From positions 1-64,000 of the forward strand of contig JAGNDO010000013.1 in assembly GCA_018003515.1 (NCBI GenBank): a DNA stretch of 64,000 nucleotides, in the 5' to 3' direction. Origin of the DNA: Caldilineaceae bacterium (GTDB taxonomy: Bacteria; Chloroflexota; Anaerolineae; Caldilineales; Caldilineaceae). The translations under genes were made by a program, and so were the position numbers. Each line of letters begins with the position of its first letter. The first letter of the stretch is position 1. Below are positions 27,022 through 34,752 of the stretch, piece by piece. The notes beneath the pieces were generated by a model that was given only the letters and a program-made list of their open reading frames with translations, did no database searches and had not been told where the DNA came from.

Positions 27022-27477
27022 ATGCGTAAACGAACTTTTCTGATCGGCACCGCCCTGATCGCCATGAGTTTTGGACTGACCGGCTGCTGGGGAGCCGAGT
27101 CCAAGGCCGGGGGCGTGGCGGACGGCAAGCTGGCCCCCTGCCCCGACTCGCCCAACTGCGTCTCCACCCAGGCGGATCTGGACGACAGCTATCATCGCAT
27201 GGAGCCGATCCCCTTCACCGGCAGCCTTGCGGACGCCAAGTCCACCATCCTGGCCGCCATCGAGTCCATGCCCCGCACCAAGGTGATCGTGGCCGCCCCG
27301 ACCTATATCCACGCCGAGTTCCGCACCGCCCTCTTTCGCTATGTGGACGATGTGGAGTTTAGCATCAACACGGACGACGGGGTGATCGACTTCCGCTCCG
27401 CCTCCCGCATGGGCTATGGGGACATGGAGGCCAACCGCAAGCGCATGAATGCGTTGGTGGCACAGATTCAGAACTAA
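27022..27477 (+). CDS. DUF1499 lipoprotein
   Basis: A 151-residue exported lipoprotein: signal peptide with lipobox FGLTGC (Cys20), then the DUF1499 signature CPDSPNCVSTQ, followed by the beta-rich core ending DDGVIDFRSASRMGYGD and a C-terminal helix. The start is the ATG at 27022 with an AAAGGAA site nine bases upstream. Family function unknown. Convergent with radA; the two share the hairpin at 27479-27553. Confidence 0.92.
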   Translation: MRKRTFLIGTALIAMSFGLTGCWGAESKAGGVADGKLAPCPDSPNCVSTQADLDDSYHRMEPIPFTGSLADAKSTILAAIESMPRTKVIVAAPTYIHAEFRTALFRYVDDVEFSINTDDGVIDFRSASRMGYGDMEANRKRMNALVAQIQN

Positions 27478-27478
27478 A

Positions 27479-27553
27479 ATTTGCCACAAAGAGCACAGAG
27501 AACACAAAGAAAAAGAAGGGTTCTTTGTGTTCTCTGTGCTCTTTGTGGCAAAT
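27479..27553. terminator. Bidirectional hairpin of CACAAAG/CACAGAG units
   Basis: Left arm ATTTGCCACAAAGAGCAC... and right arm ...GTGCTCTTTGTGGCAAAT are perfectly complementary over about 31 bases with an A-rich loop. Separates DUF1499 (+) from radA (-). Confidence 0.9.
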
Positions 27554-27558
27554 CTCCT

Positions 27559-28941
27559 CTACTTGGCGAGCAATGCCGCATCCAACGCCTCGTTGACCGT
27601 GCGCATGCCGATGGCTTGGATGCCTTCGGGCAGGCTGTCGGAGCCTTTGCGGCGCAGGGCGCTGCGGGGGACGATGGCCCGGCTAAAGCCCAGCTTGGCC
27701 GCCTCGCTCAGCCGTCGGGAGATTTGCCCCACGCTGCGCAGCTCCCCGCTCAGGCCGATCTCGCCCACCAGGGCCAGGTCCGCGGCCACGGGTTGGTTGC
27801 GATAGCTGCTGACGATGGCCGCGGCCACGGCCAAGTCGGCGGAGGGTTCGCCGATCTTCAGCCCGCCCACCACATTCACAAAGATGTCGTGGTCGCTCAG
27901 ATTCATCCCCACCCGTTTGCTCAAGACCGCAGTGAGCAGGAGCAACCGGTTCAAATCGATGCCATTGGCCGTGCGCCGGGGCTGGCTGAAGGCGCTGTGG
28001 CTGCTCAACCCCTGCACCTCCACCAACAAAGGCCGGGTTCCCTCCATAGTCACGGCGATGGCGCTGCCCGATGCGTTGGGCAGCCGCTCGGCCAGGAAAA
28101 GCTCGGACGGATTCTTGACCTCGATCATCCCCTGCTCCCCCATCTCAAAGACCCCCACCTCGTTGGTGCTGCCATAGCGATTCTTGATGGAGCGCAACAG
28201 CCGATAGGCGTGAAAGCGCTCGCCCTCCAACTGCAACACCGCATCCACCATGTGTTCCAGCACCCGAGGTCCGGCGATGGACCCCTCTTTGGTCACATGG
28301 CCGATCAGAAAGAGCGGCACGTTCTGAATTTTGGCCAGACGCAGGAGCATGGCCGCGCAGTCCCGCACCTGGGAGACCGAACCGGCCGCGCTGCTGCTGC
28401 TCTCGCTGTAGATGGCCTGGATGGAGTCCACAACGATCAGGCTGGGCTTCATCGCCTCCGCGTGGGCCATGATGCGCTCCAGCCCGGTTTCGGAGAGGAC
28501 GAAGAGGCGGGGTTCGTGGATATCCAGCCGGGCGGCCCGCCGTTTGATCTGATGGGCGCTCTCTTCGGCGCTGACATAGAGGGCCGGCCCCACCGTGCGG
28601 GCGATCTCCGCGGTCATCTGCAAAAGCAGGGTACTCTTGCCGATGCCAGGGTCGCCGCCCACCAGCACCCCGGCCCCCGGCACAATCCCGCCCCCCAATA
28701 CCCGGCTCAACTCCTGATTAGAGAGGGGCAAGCGCTCGGTCCCCGCGGCAGGGATATCGGGCAGAGCAATGGGCCGGGAGCCGCTGCCCAGCACGGGCAT
28801 GGGTGAACGGTTGGCCGGTGCAATGTCCACCACTTCCTCTTCCAGGGTGTCCCATTCATCACAGGCCGGACACTTTCCCATCCATTTAAGATGTGTGGCC
28901 CCACAGGTGCTGCACACATATCGGGTCTTGAGTTTTGCCAT
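27559..28941 (-). CDS. radA: DNA repair protein RadA
   Basis: A 460-residue RecA-related branch-migration protein. The N-terminal C4 zinc finger (CSTCG...CPACDEW), Walker A GDPGIGKST, the RadA-specific KNRYG motif and the C-terminal Lon-like domain (DHDIFVNVVGGLKI, DLAVAAAIVSS) are all present. RadA promotes RecA-dependent branch migration and replication-fork repair. Length is normal. The gene upstream (CBM48-like) ends in its own terminator, so radA is probably transcribed alone. Confidence 0.97.
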   Translation of the reverse strand: MAKLKTRYVCSTCGATHLKWMGKCPACDEWDTLEEEVVDIAPANRSPMPVLGSGSRPIALPDIPAAGTERLPLSNQELSRVLGGGIVPGAGVLVGGDPGIGKSTLLLQMTAEIARTVGPALYVSAEESAHQIKRRAARLDIHEPRLFVLSETGLERIMAHAEAMKPSLIVVDSIQAIYSESSSSAAGSVSQVRDCAAMLLRLAKIQNVPLFLIGHVTKEGSIAGPRVLEHMVDAVLQLEGERFHAYRLLRSIKNRYGSTNEVGVFEMGEQGMIEVKNPSELFLAERLPNASGSAIAVTMEGTRPLLVEVQGLSSHSAFSQPRRTANGIDLNRLLLLTAVLSKRVGMNLSDHDIFVNVVGGLKIGEPSADLAVAAAIVSSYRNQPVAADLALVGEIGLSGELRSVGQISRRLSEAAKLGFSRAIVPRSALRRKGSDSLPEGIQAIGMRTVNEALDAALLAK

Positions 28942-28966
28942 AAAATACTCCTGATCGATCCACGAA

Positions 28967-28999
28967 AACGGGCCAGGAAAGTCATTTTCCTGGCCCGTT
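28967..28999 (-). terminator. Terminator after the CBM48-like gene
   Basis: Perfect 14-bp stem AACGGGCCAGGAAA/TTTCCTGGCCCGTT with a 5-base loop, followed on the minus strand by TTTTCG. Confidence 0.9.
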
Positions 29000-29022
29000 G
29001 GGTCTCTGCTTGGGGGGGAACT

Positions 29023-29433
29023 TTATGCCGCCCGTCGATTGGGGGGCAGTTGTCGGTGAAAAGACTCTGTGACCGCCTCACGATAGATATCGTGGACCAT
29101 GCTGGGCTTGTCCCCGTCTGGGTCCGCCGGGAAGCCAAAGGTTGTCTTGATCACGCTGTTGGTGCTGTGGTAAAGATTCTCCACCAGGCTGTCCGCATGA
29201 TTATCTGTGCGCCAATTGCCGTCCACCAAATAGCGGAACTGGAATTCTTTGTCCGCCGGCAGATCAACCGTGGCCCGCCAAACACCGTTGCGATCTTGCC
29301 GAAAAGGGGTGGCCGTTTCGTTCCACTCGTTAAAATCGCCCACCAGAAAGACCTTATCCGCCCATACACAGGCTGGAAGTTCAAAGGTAACACGCACATG
29401 CCCGGACTGCGAAGACGACGATTTATGGATCAT
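29023..29433 (-). CDS. CBM48/AMPK-glycogen-binding-like protein
   Basis: A 136-residue protein built around one isoamylase-N/CBM48-like beta-sandwich: VRVTFELPACVWADKVFLVGDFNEWNETATPFRQDRNGVWRATVDL then FQFRYLVDGNWRTDNHAD. This matches the glycogen-binding fold with its conserved W residues. The C-terminal 30 residues (MVHDIYREAVTESFHRQLPPNRRAA) form a basic helix. The start at 29433 is chosen because GAGAGGAG precedes it; longer starts at 29481 or 29508 lack a site. Probably binds alpha-glucan or acts as a small scaffold. Confidence 0.85.
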   Translation of the reverse strand: MIHKSSSSQSGHVRVTFELPACVWADKVFLVGDFNEWNETATPFRQDRNGVWRATVDLPADKEFQFRYLVDGNWRTDNHADSLVENLYHSTNSVIKTTFGFPADPDGDKPSMVHDIYREAVTESFHRQLPPNRRAA

Positions 29434-29585
29434 GGGAAGAACTCCTCTCGAACCAACCTGCAAAGACTTCTTGTCTCCCATTGTGTGCGCATTTTCACAA
29501 AAAATCAAGGGCCAATCTTACAAAAAATATTTTTCCCTCTTGGATTAATTACTTCTCGACCTCTGCATCTGTTTTCTCGCCGGGT
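29434..29585. other. AT-rich spacer, no feature
   Basis: AT-rich stretch between the CBM48-like gene and hinT. It may hold the promoter of the CBM48-like gene, but I see no clear box. Confidence 0.4.
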
Positions 29586-29942
29586 CTAGCTCGCTCGACG
29601 CACCATGCCGCCCAGAGGACGCCCGCCCAGCAGATGAAAATGCAGATGAAAGACCGCCTGGCCTGAATCCGGCCCCACGTTTGTGATAAAGCGATACCCG
29701 CTCTCGTCAACACCTTCGGACGCGGCAAGATCATTTGCCACCTTCACCATGCGGCCCAACACCCCGGCCTGGGCTTCGCTCATCCCGGCCAGGCTGACAA
29801 TATGCTGGTTGGGCACGATCAGGATATGCGTGGGCGCGATCGGCGCAATGTCCCGGAAGGCGGTCACCAGTTCATCCTGATACACAGTCTGGGACGGGAT
29901 CTCACCGGCGATGATTTTACAGAAGATACAATTTTCGGCCAT
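29586..29942 (-). CDS. hinT: HIT family nucleotide phosphoramidase (HinT-like)
   Basis: A 118-residue histidine-triad protein: CIFCKIIAGEIPSQTVYQDE at the N-terminus, the ITNVGPDSGQ loop and the HLHFHLLGG triad. HinT hydrolyses adenosine phosphoramidates. The two Cys of CIFC are half of a possible zinc site. It begins 15 bases after the hicA stop, on the same strand, so read-through from the toxin-antitoxin module is likely. Confidence 0.96.
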   Translation of the reverse strand: MAENCIFCKIIAGEIPSQTVYQDELVTAFRDIAPIAPTHILIVPNQHIVSLAGMSEAQAGVLGRMVKVANDLAASEGVDESGYRFITNVGPDSGQAVFHLHFHLLGGRPLGGMVRRAS

Positions 29943-29957
29943 TGGGATACTCCTGAT

Positions 29958-30185
29958 TTAGTCGAATAATGCAAGAAACTCATCGCGGTCCAACTCGGCA
30001 TCTCGCAAAATTTTGCGCAGCAAGCCCCGGCCAATATCTTGATTGGCATGGATCGGGACCGTCACAACCCGCCCATCATCATGACGAAAACGAGCATGGC
30101 TCCCGGTTTGGCGCACTTGGTAAAACCCAGCGCGTTCTAACGCTTTGACCACTTTGGCAGAGGTGAGTGAGGGTAGCCTTGGCAT
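29958..30185 (-). CDS. hicA: HicA-type toxin (mRNA interferase)
   Basis: A 75-residue HicA: LTSAKVVKALERAGF, the catalytic His in GSHARFRHDDGR and the VPIHANQDIGRGLLRKILRDAEL C-terminus. It has a double-stranded-RNA-binding-like fold and cleaves mRNA when free of HicB. One base separates it from the upstream hicB stop. Confidence 0.95.
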   Translation of the reverse strand: MPRLPSLTSAKVVKALERAGFYQVRQTGSHARFRHDDGRVVTVPIHANQDIGRGLLRKILRDAELDRDEFLALFD

Positions 30186-30186
30186 A

Positions 30187-30405
30187 TCACACGACTACCC
30201 GTTGAACACCGACAAACTCCATTTGGAACTCCCCATCCTCGTTGTCTTTCAGGCAAAGCGTGATCACATCTCGCATGTTGATCATGAGTTCATCTATAGT
30301 TTTGCCCTGAGAATAACAACCGCGCAGAGAGGGGACTTCGCCCACCAAATAACCATCTTCATCCCGCTCGATCATGACGTAATACGCTCGCATTGCATCC
30401 TCCAT
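30187..30405 (-). CDS. hicB: HicB-type antitoxin
   Basis: A 72-residue short HicB: YYVMIERDEDGYLVGEVPSLRGCYSQGKTIDELMINMRDVI, the partial RNase H-like fold that blocks HicA. It lacks the C-terminal DNA-binding helix domain of longer HicB. The start could also be the ATG at 30393, which has GGAGG six bases upstream. The module lies just downstream of leuS with a 57-base gap; order hicB-hicA is less common than hicA-hicB. Confidence 0.93.
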   Translation of the reverse strand: MEDAMRAYYVMIERDEDGYLVGEVPSLRGCYSQGKTIDELMINMRDVITLCLKDNEDGEFQMEFVGVQRVVV

Positions 30406-30461
30406 TCTCCATCAATCGGGACGGACGACGCAATTCCACGCCGCCCGCCCCACCAAAACCC

Positions 30462-32945
30462 CTACCCAACCACGATATTGACCAATCGTCCCGGCACCAC
30501 GATCACCTTGCGCACACTCTTGCCGTCCATCCAGGGTTGGATGTCGGCCAAGCCCAAGGCCTGACGCTCCAATTCCTCTTTGCGGGTCTCCGGCGCGGCA
30601 GTCAGCTTGCCCCGGATTTTGCCGTTGACCTGGACGGCGATCTCCACCTCGTCCTCCTTGGCCTTTTCCGCATCGCCCACGGGCCAGGATTGCAGATGCA
30701 CACTGCCCTCGTGTCCCCGCCGCTGCCATAACTCTTCGCTGATGTGGGGGAAGATGGGGGCCAGCAGCAGACACAGGCTGTCCAGGCTCTCCTCCCAGAT
30801 GGGGGAGCCGATCAGGGCGCTGTCCCGGCTCTTCACCAGCAGGTTGTTCAGCTCCATCATGGCAGAGATGGCCGTATTGAAGCGGAAGGCCTCCACGTCG
30901 TCGGTCACTTTCAGGATGGTCTGGTGCAGCTTGCGTTCCAGGGTCCGCACCTCGTCGGCGCTGGGCTGAGCGGCCAGATTCTCCGGCTTGGCCTCGTCCA
31001 CCATCACGGCCCACACCCGGTTCAAGAAGCGGCTGACCCCTTCGATGGCGCTGGGATCCCACGGCCCGCCCTGGTCCCACGGGCCGATGAACATCAGATA
31101 GCCCCGCACGGTGTCTGCGCCGTAGCCGGCCACATATTCGTCCGGGTTGACCACATTGCCCCGGCTCTTGGACATCTTCTCCCCGTCCGGTCCCAGGATC
31201 ATGCCCTGGTTGAACAGGCGCAGCATGGGTTCATCAAAGTCCACCACGCCCATGTCCCGCAGGGCCTTGGTGAAGAAGCGGGTGTACAGCAAATGCATGG
31301 TGGCGTGTTCGATGCCCCCGGTGTACTGATCCACGGGCAGCCAATAGTCCCCGGCGGTCTTGTCCCAGGGCATTTCGTCCTCGGTCAGGGGCACCCCGGC
31401 CTTGAAGTTGGGGGTGATGTAGGCGTATTGATACCAACTTGAATCCATGAAGGTGTCCATGGTGTCCGTGTCCCGCTCGGCGTCGCCGCCACATTTCGGG
31501 CATTTGACATAGCGGAAGCCGGCGTGATACTTCAGCGGACTCTCCCCGGTCGGCTTGAATTGGGCATCGTCGGGCAGGATCACGGGCAGTTCGCTAAAGG
31601 GCACGGGCACGATGCCACAGTCGGGGCAGTGGATCATGGGAATCGGCGTGCCCCACATGCGTTGACGGCTGATCAGCCAGTCCCTCATGCGATAGTTGAC
31701 CGAGCCTTCGCCCTTGTCCATCTCTTCCAGCCAAGCCACCACCTTGTCCACAGCACCATCCACAGGCACCCCCGTAAACGCACCGCTGTTGACCAGTTCC
31801 CCCTCGCTCTTGGAGGCATAGGCCTCGGCCATCTCCCCCGTGGCCCCGTCCGGCCCGCTGATCACCCGGCGGATCTCCAGGCCATATTTGGTGGCGAAGG
31901 CGAAGTCCCGCTCGTCGTGGGCGGGCACGGCCATGATGGCCCCGGTTCCGTAGCCCATCATCACATAGTCCGCCACCCAGATGGGGATGTGTTCCTCGTT
32001 GACCGGATTGATCGCGTAGCCGCCAGTGAAGACGCCGGTCTTCTCCTTGTCCTTGGCCGTGCGGCTGATCTCGTCCATGCGGTCAGCTTGATCCTGATAA
32101 GCGGCCACGGCGTCACGCTGGGCGTCCGTGGTCACACTCTCCACCAGGGGATGCTCCGGGGCCAGGACCATGAAGGTGGCTCCCCACAGGGTGTCGGGCC
32201 GGGTGGTGAAGATCTCCAGGGGATCGCCGTTCTCCGTGCGGAAGACCACCTGCGCGCCCGTGCTGCGTCCGATCCAGTTGGCCTGCATCACCTTGACCCG
32301 TTCGGGCCAGTCGATCTCGTCCAGCTTGTCCAGCAGTTCGTCGGCGTATTTGGTGATACGGAACTTCCACTGGTCCAGGTCTTTCTTAATCACCGGGGTA
32401 TCACAGCGCTCACAGTGGCGGTCGTCGCCCCACACCTGTTCCCGGGCCAGGGTGGTGTTGCAGTTGGGGCAAAAGTCCACGGGCGAGAACTCCCGATAGG
32501 CCAGCCCCATGTTGAACATCTTGATGAAGAACCACTGGTTCCACTTGTAATAGTCCGGGTCGCAGCTCACAGCCTCCCGATCCCAGGCCCACATGGCCCC
32601 CATCTGGCGCAGTTGACCCCGCATACGCTCGATGTTGCCATAGGTCCACGGCTTGGGGTGGATGTTGTGCTTGATGGCTGCGTTCTCCGCCGGCAGGCCA
32701 AAGGCGTCAAAGCCGATGGGGAAGAAGACGTTGTAGCCCTGCATGCGCCGATAGCGCGCCCCGGCATCGCTTGGGGTCATGGCGTACCAGTGGCCCGTGT
32801 GCAGGTCACCGGAGGGATAGGGCAGCATGGTCAGGGCGTACCACTTGGGCTGGCCGGGCTTCTCGACCGTATCGTGCTGGCCGGCCGCTTCCCAGGCTGC
32901 CTGCCATTTGGGTTCGATCTCTTGGGGGGTGTATTTGTCAGACAT
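30462..32945 (-). CDS. leuS: Leucyl-tRNA synthetase
   Basis: An 827-residue class I synthetase, normal bacterial length. The HIGH-type motif lies in PYPSGDLHTGHWYA, the CP1 editing domain follows (TTRPDTLWGATFMVLAPEHPL with the Thr-rich editing site and the catalytic Asp in MAVPAHDERD), and KMSKS is in GEKMSKSRGNVV. The C-terminal domain ends IVVPGRLVNIVVG. The start at 32945 follows AAGGAGC; longer in-frame codons come from repeat DNA. A 263-base leader contains a tiny ORF (33122-33208) and a fold-back repeat. Confidence 0.97.
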   Translation of the reverse strand: MSDKYTPQEIEPKWQAAWEAAGQHDTVEKPGQPKWYALTMLPYPSGDLHTGHWYAMTPSDAGARYRRMQGYNVFFPIGFDAFGLPAENAAIKHNIHPKPWTYGNIERMRGQLRQMGAMWAWDREAVSCDPDYYKWNQWFFIKMFNMGLAYREFSPVDFCPNCNTTLAREQVWGDDRHCERCDTPVIKKDLDQWKFRITKYADELLDKLDEIDWPERVKVMQANWIGRSTGAQVVFRTENGDPLEIFTTRPDTLWGATFMVLAPEHPLVESVTTDAQRDAVAAYQDQADRMDEISRTAKDKEKTGVFTGGYAINPVNEEHIPIWVADYVMMGYGTGAIMAVPAHDERDFAFATKYGLEIRRVISGPDGATGEMAEAYASKSEGELVNSGAFTGVPVDGAVDKVVAWLEEMDKGEGSVNYRMRDWLISRQRMWGTPIPMIHCPDCGIVPVPFSELPVILPDDAQFKPTGESPLKYHAGFRYVKCPKCGGDAERDTDTMDTFMDSSWYQYAYITPNFKAGVPLTEDEMPWDKTAGDYWLPVDQYTGGIEHATMHLLYTRFFTKALRDMGVVDFDEPMLRLFNQGMILGPDGEKMSKSRGNVVNPDEYVAGYGADTVRGYLMFIGPWDQGGPWDPSAIEGVSRFLNRVWAVMVDEAKPENLAAQPSADEVRTLERKLHQTILKVTDDVEAFRFNTAISAMMELNNLLVKSRDSALIGSPIWEESLDSLCLLLAPIFPHISEELWQRRGHEGSVHLQSWPVGDAEKAKEDEVEIAVQVNGKIRGKLTAAPETRKEELERQALGLADIQPWMDGKSVRKVIVVPGRLVNIVVG

Positions 32946-32972
32946 GATAAACGCTCCTTGGAGGAGGAAAGT

Positions 32973-33066
32973 GTTGATTTGTTGATTGGTTGATTGGGTG
33001 GTGAAACGAAAAACGTGAAACGTGGAAGGAGGCCCAGGGCACTCATTGCTCACGTTTCACGTTTGA
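32973..33066. repeat. Octamer run and heptamer fold-back in the leuS leader
   Basis: 32973-33000 carries TTGATTGG octamers. 33009-33024 (AAACGTG heptamers) pairs with 33050-33066 (CACGTTT). Between it and the tiny ORF at 33122 nothing else is recognisable. Confidence 0.75.
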
Positions 33067-33121
33067 TTGTCGGCCCGCTTTGTCCGGCGCAGGAGGTGTG
33101 TGGCAGCCTGCGGAACGCGGG

Positions 33122-33208
33122 CTATCTAAGCGCGACCACGCCACCGACGGAGATGCCGACGGGGGCGGTGTTGAATTGGGTGGTGAAGACGGTCGCGTTA
33201 TGGTTCAT
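33122..33208 (-). CDS. Tiny ORF in the leuS leader (28 codons)
   Basis: An ORF of 28 codons (MNHNATVFTTQFNTAP then VGISVGGVVALR) starting about three bases from the predicted transcript start of the leuS promoter, and ending 176 bases before leuS. It has no Shine-Dalgarno sequence and would be translated as a leaderless message. It has only one leucine codon, so classic leucine attenuation is not evident. It may be chance; codon preferences look normal (GCG, GTC, GGC). Confidence 0.35.
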   Translation of the reverse strand: MNHNATVFTTQFNTAPVGISVGGVVALR

Positions 33209-33217
33209 AGTGAGAAA

Positions 33218-33226
33218 ATTATAGCA
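33218..33226 (-). promoter_or_regulatory. Extended -10 promoter of the leuS transcript
   Basis: On the minus strand TGCTATAAT (33226-33218), a perfect extended -10. It lies 10 bases before the ATG of the tiny ORF. The longer string TGTGCTATAAT is identical to the one before adenine deaminase (51585-51595). Confidence 0.7.
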
Positions 33227-33233
33227 CAGGTTG

Positions 33234-33428
33234 TCAAGAGGTGGTGAATTCTTGCGGATGATCGGATTCGATGAGCATCATAGCTGACAGATCAAACTCC
33301 ACATCCGGCAAATCCGTGTCGAAATCCGTGAGGTCGTGTTCATCCCAAAACGCACCAACCTCGATTAGAGACCATGCGTGAGAGATGGACATTGGTTCAC
33401 TGTAGTTGTTATAGATTGATTGGACCAT
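33234..33428 (-). CDS. CopG/BrnA-type antitoxin-like protein
   Basis: A 64-residue acidic protein. The segment EVGAFWDEHDLTDFDTDLPDVEFDL resembles the FWDxHDxTDY motif of CopG-type antitoxins (BrnA-like family). The usual DNA-binding ribbon-helix-helix tail seems to be missing or very short. It overlaps the end of the PIN-like gene by 20 bases, so it is the third gene of a small toxin-antitoxin-like operon. An internal ATG at 33392 is an alternative start. Confidence 0.5.
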   Translation of the reverse strand: MVQSIYNNYSEPMSISHAWSLIEVGAFWDEHDLTDFDTDLPDVEFDLSAMMLIESDHPQEFTTS

Positions 33429-33807
33429 TGGATGACTTTTCCGTATAGCTCCAGATCCGATCCCCGCGAACTAGGACAACTTGGCCGCAACGCCGTTCTT
33501 TGGTGGAGAACTGTGGCTTTCCAAACAAACGGCGCACGATCGACGGAATTAGATCGATCTTAGAATTGGGAATCGCTATAGAAACAATCGCATATTTGGA
33601 ATCGGCAGGGGTTTTGCGCCAAAAATCCGAAACATTGATGGTTACAAATGTTGGCTGCCGCTGGTGTCTCAGCAACATGGGAATGGCATCGTCTTTGATT
33701 ACCGTGTCCGGTCGCAGATCGGTCACATAGACGATTGAGCCACGATACCATTTGCCAATCGCAACCTCAAGACCCCGCCCCAAAAGTTGCTCATCCAAGA
33801 CAATCAT
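33409..33807 (-). CDS. PIN-like (DUF5615-type) putative toxin nuclease
   Basis: A 132-residue protein with the spaced acidic residues of PIN-like nucleases: Asp5 in VLDEQL, TDLRPDTVIKDDAIPMLLRH, and TINVSDFW in place of the usual T-x-D-x-DF. Paired with an upstream DUF433 gene with overlapping stop and start (one base), as in known DUF433/DUF5615 toxin-antitoxin pairs (VapBC-like). Whether it still cuts RNA is open. Confidence 0.75.
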   Translation of the reverse strand: MIVLDEQLLGRGLEVAIGKWYRGSIVYVTDLRPDTVIKDDAIPMLLRHQRQPTFVTINVSDFWRKTPADSKYAIVSIAIPNSKIDLIPSIVRRLFGKPQFSTKERRCGQVVLVRGDRIWSYTEKSSNGPINL

Positions 33808-34088
33808 CAGGCTGCTTCGAGAATGGGAAGCGTGCGCAGGTACTCTTTCGTAACCACTTCCGCTGCTTCCTCAATAGCTTGAGCCGATACCCGATCACGA
33901 TACCCGATCACGAGTGACTCAACCGACTCGCCGGCGGCCAGTCGTTCCAGTGTGCCGGCGATCTCAATGCGAGTGTATTTGAAGGTGGGACGTCCGCCAC
34001 AAACGCCGGGTGCCCGCACCACAAATTCACCTAAAGGAAAGTACTGGTATGGTTCTCCCCCAACCATTTCGGTTCGTAATTGCGGCAT
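33807..34088 (-). CDS. DUF433 antitoxin-like protein
   Basis: A 93-residue protein with the DUF433 helix-turn-helix pattern (PGVCGGRPTFKYTRIEIAGTLERLAAGESVESLVIGYRDRVSAQAIEEA). The start is the ATG at 34088 with GGGAGGAA seven bases upstream; a TTG at 34106 is less likely. It is the antitoxin partner and probable repressor of the following PIN-like gene. Confidence 0.85.
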   Translation of the reverse strand: MPQLRTEMVGGEPYQYFPLGEFVVRAPGVCGGRPTFKYTRIEIAGTLERLAAGESVESLVIGYRDRVSAQAIEEAAEVVTKEYLRTLPILEAA

Positions 34089-34171
34089 GTCCGTTCCTCC
34101 CAACAATCGCTACAGCGCCACCTTGATGGCGAGGTTAGATCAATTCATTTCCCAGAAGTGTCTATTCAAAT

Positions 34172-34369
34172 GGGTGTGTTCACAACGAGTTGAGGCCAAA
34201 AACCGCCGGGGGCTGAAGCGCCCCGGCTAGTCACAACAAGCCCGATGAATCGGGCTACATTGACACATGAACCGCCTGATACCCAACCCGATTCATCGGG
34301 TTTTCCCGACCAGCCGGGGCGCTTCAGCCCCCGGCGGACTGTGTCGCCCAACTCATTTTGAACACACCC
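34172..34369. mobile_element. MITE-like palindromic element with 9-bp target duplication
   Basis: 198-bp non-coding element with terminal inverted repeats GGGTGTGTTCA (34172-34182) and TGAACACACCC (34359-34369), flanked on both sides by the direct repeat TATTCAAAT (34163-34171 and 34370-34378). Inside are two more nested inverted pairs: CGCCGGGGGCTGAAGCGCC with its complement, and CCCGATGAATCGGG with CCCGATTCATCGGG. No transposase ORF. A 9-bp duplication is typical of several transposase families (for instance IS4-type IS10/IS50), so the helper element is unknown. Confidence 0.88.
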
Positions 34370-34388
34370 TATTCAAATCTGCAGGCTT

Positions 34389-34724
34389 TCAATGTCCACA
34401 TGGTGGCTCGCCTATGCCCATGCTGGCCAATTGACCCTGCACGGTGATGATGCCATCAACCGCTGTTTCCCAGGCGATGGCATCTGATTCCACCTCCCAC
34501 GAGTAGCCTAACGCTTTGGTCATTTGGCGATCTTCAAACTCGGCAAAACCAACTTTGTACTTCTCTGAAAGAAGTCGATCCGTCAAGCGATAACGCGCCA
34601 GCCGCCGTTGATATTCGCCGACCAATAATCGCTGTAAAGTTGCCTCGACATCACCTGTCTGGGCGATGGCAAGATCATCCAGCCGACGCACAACATCTTC
34701 CGAAACAGTGATTACCCTGCTCAT
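34389..34724 (-). CDS. Antitoxin-like protein with ribbon-helix-helix start
   Basis: A 111-residue protein. N-terminal SRVITVSEDVVRRLDDLAIAQTGDVEATLQRLL looks like a ribbon-helix-helix DNA-binding unit, and the rest (LTDRLLSEKYKVGFAEFEDRQMTKALGYSWEVESDAIAWETAVDGI) is helical and acidic. I do not recognise a named family with certainty; it resembles small orphan antitoxins. The start is the ATG at 34724 with GAGGTG upstream. It lies 20 bases ahead of... the ilvE gene is upstream on the same strand, so it is probably co-transcribed behind ilvE. Confidence 0.55.
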   Translation of the reverse strand: MSRVITVSEDVVRRLDDLAIAQTGDVEATLQRLLVGEYQRRLARYRLTDRLLSEKYKVGFAEFEDRQMTKALGYSWEVESDAIAWETAVDGIITVQGQLASMGIGEPPCGH

Positions 34725-34752
34725 CCGGTTCACCTCTTTCTCTCAACAACCC

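Noticed and set aside
33122..33208. T-box riboswitch before leuS
   Set aside because: The leader contains GGTGGCGTGGTCGCG, superficially like the T-box GGTGGTACCGCG, but three bases are extra and no stem I specifier or antiterminator is visible.
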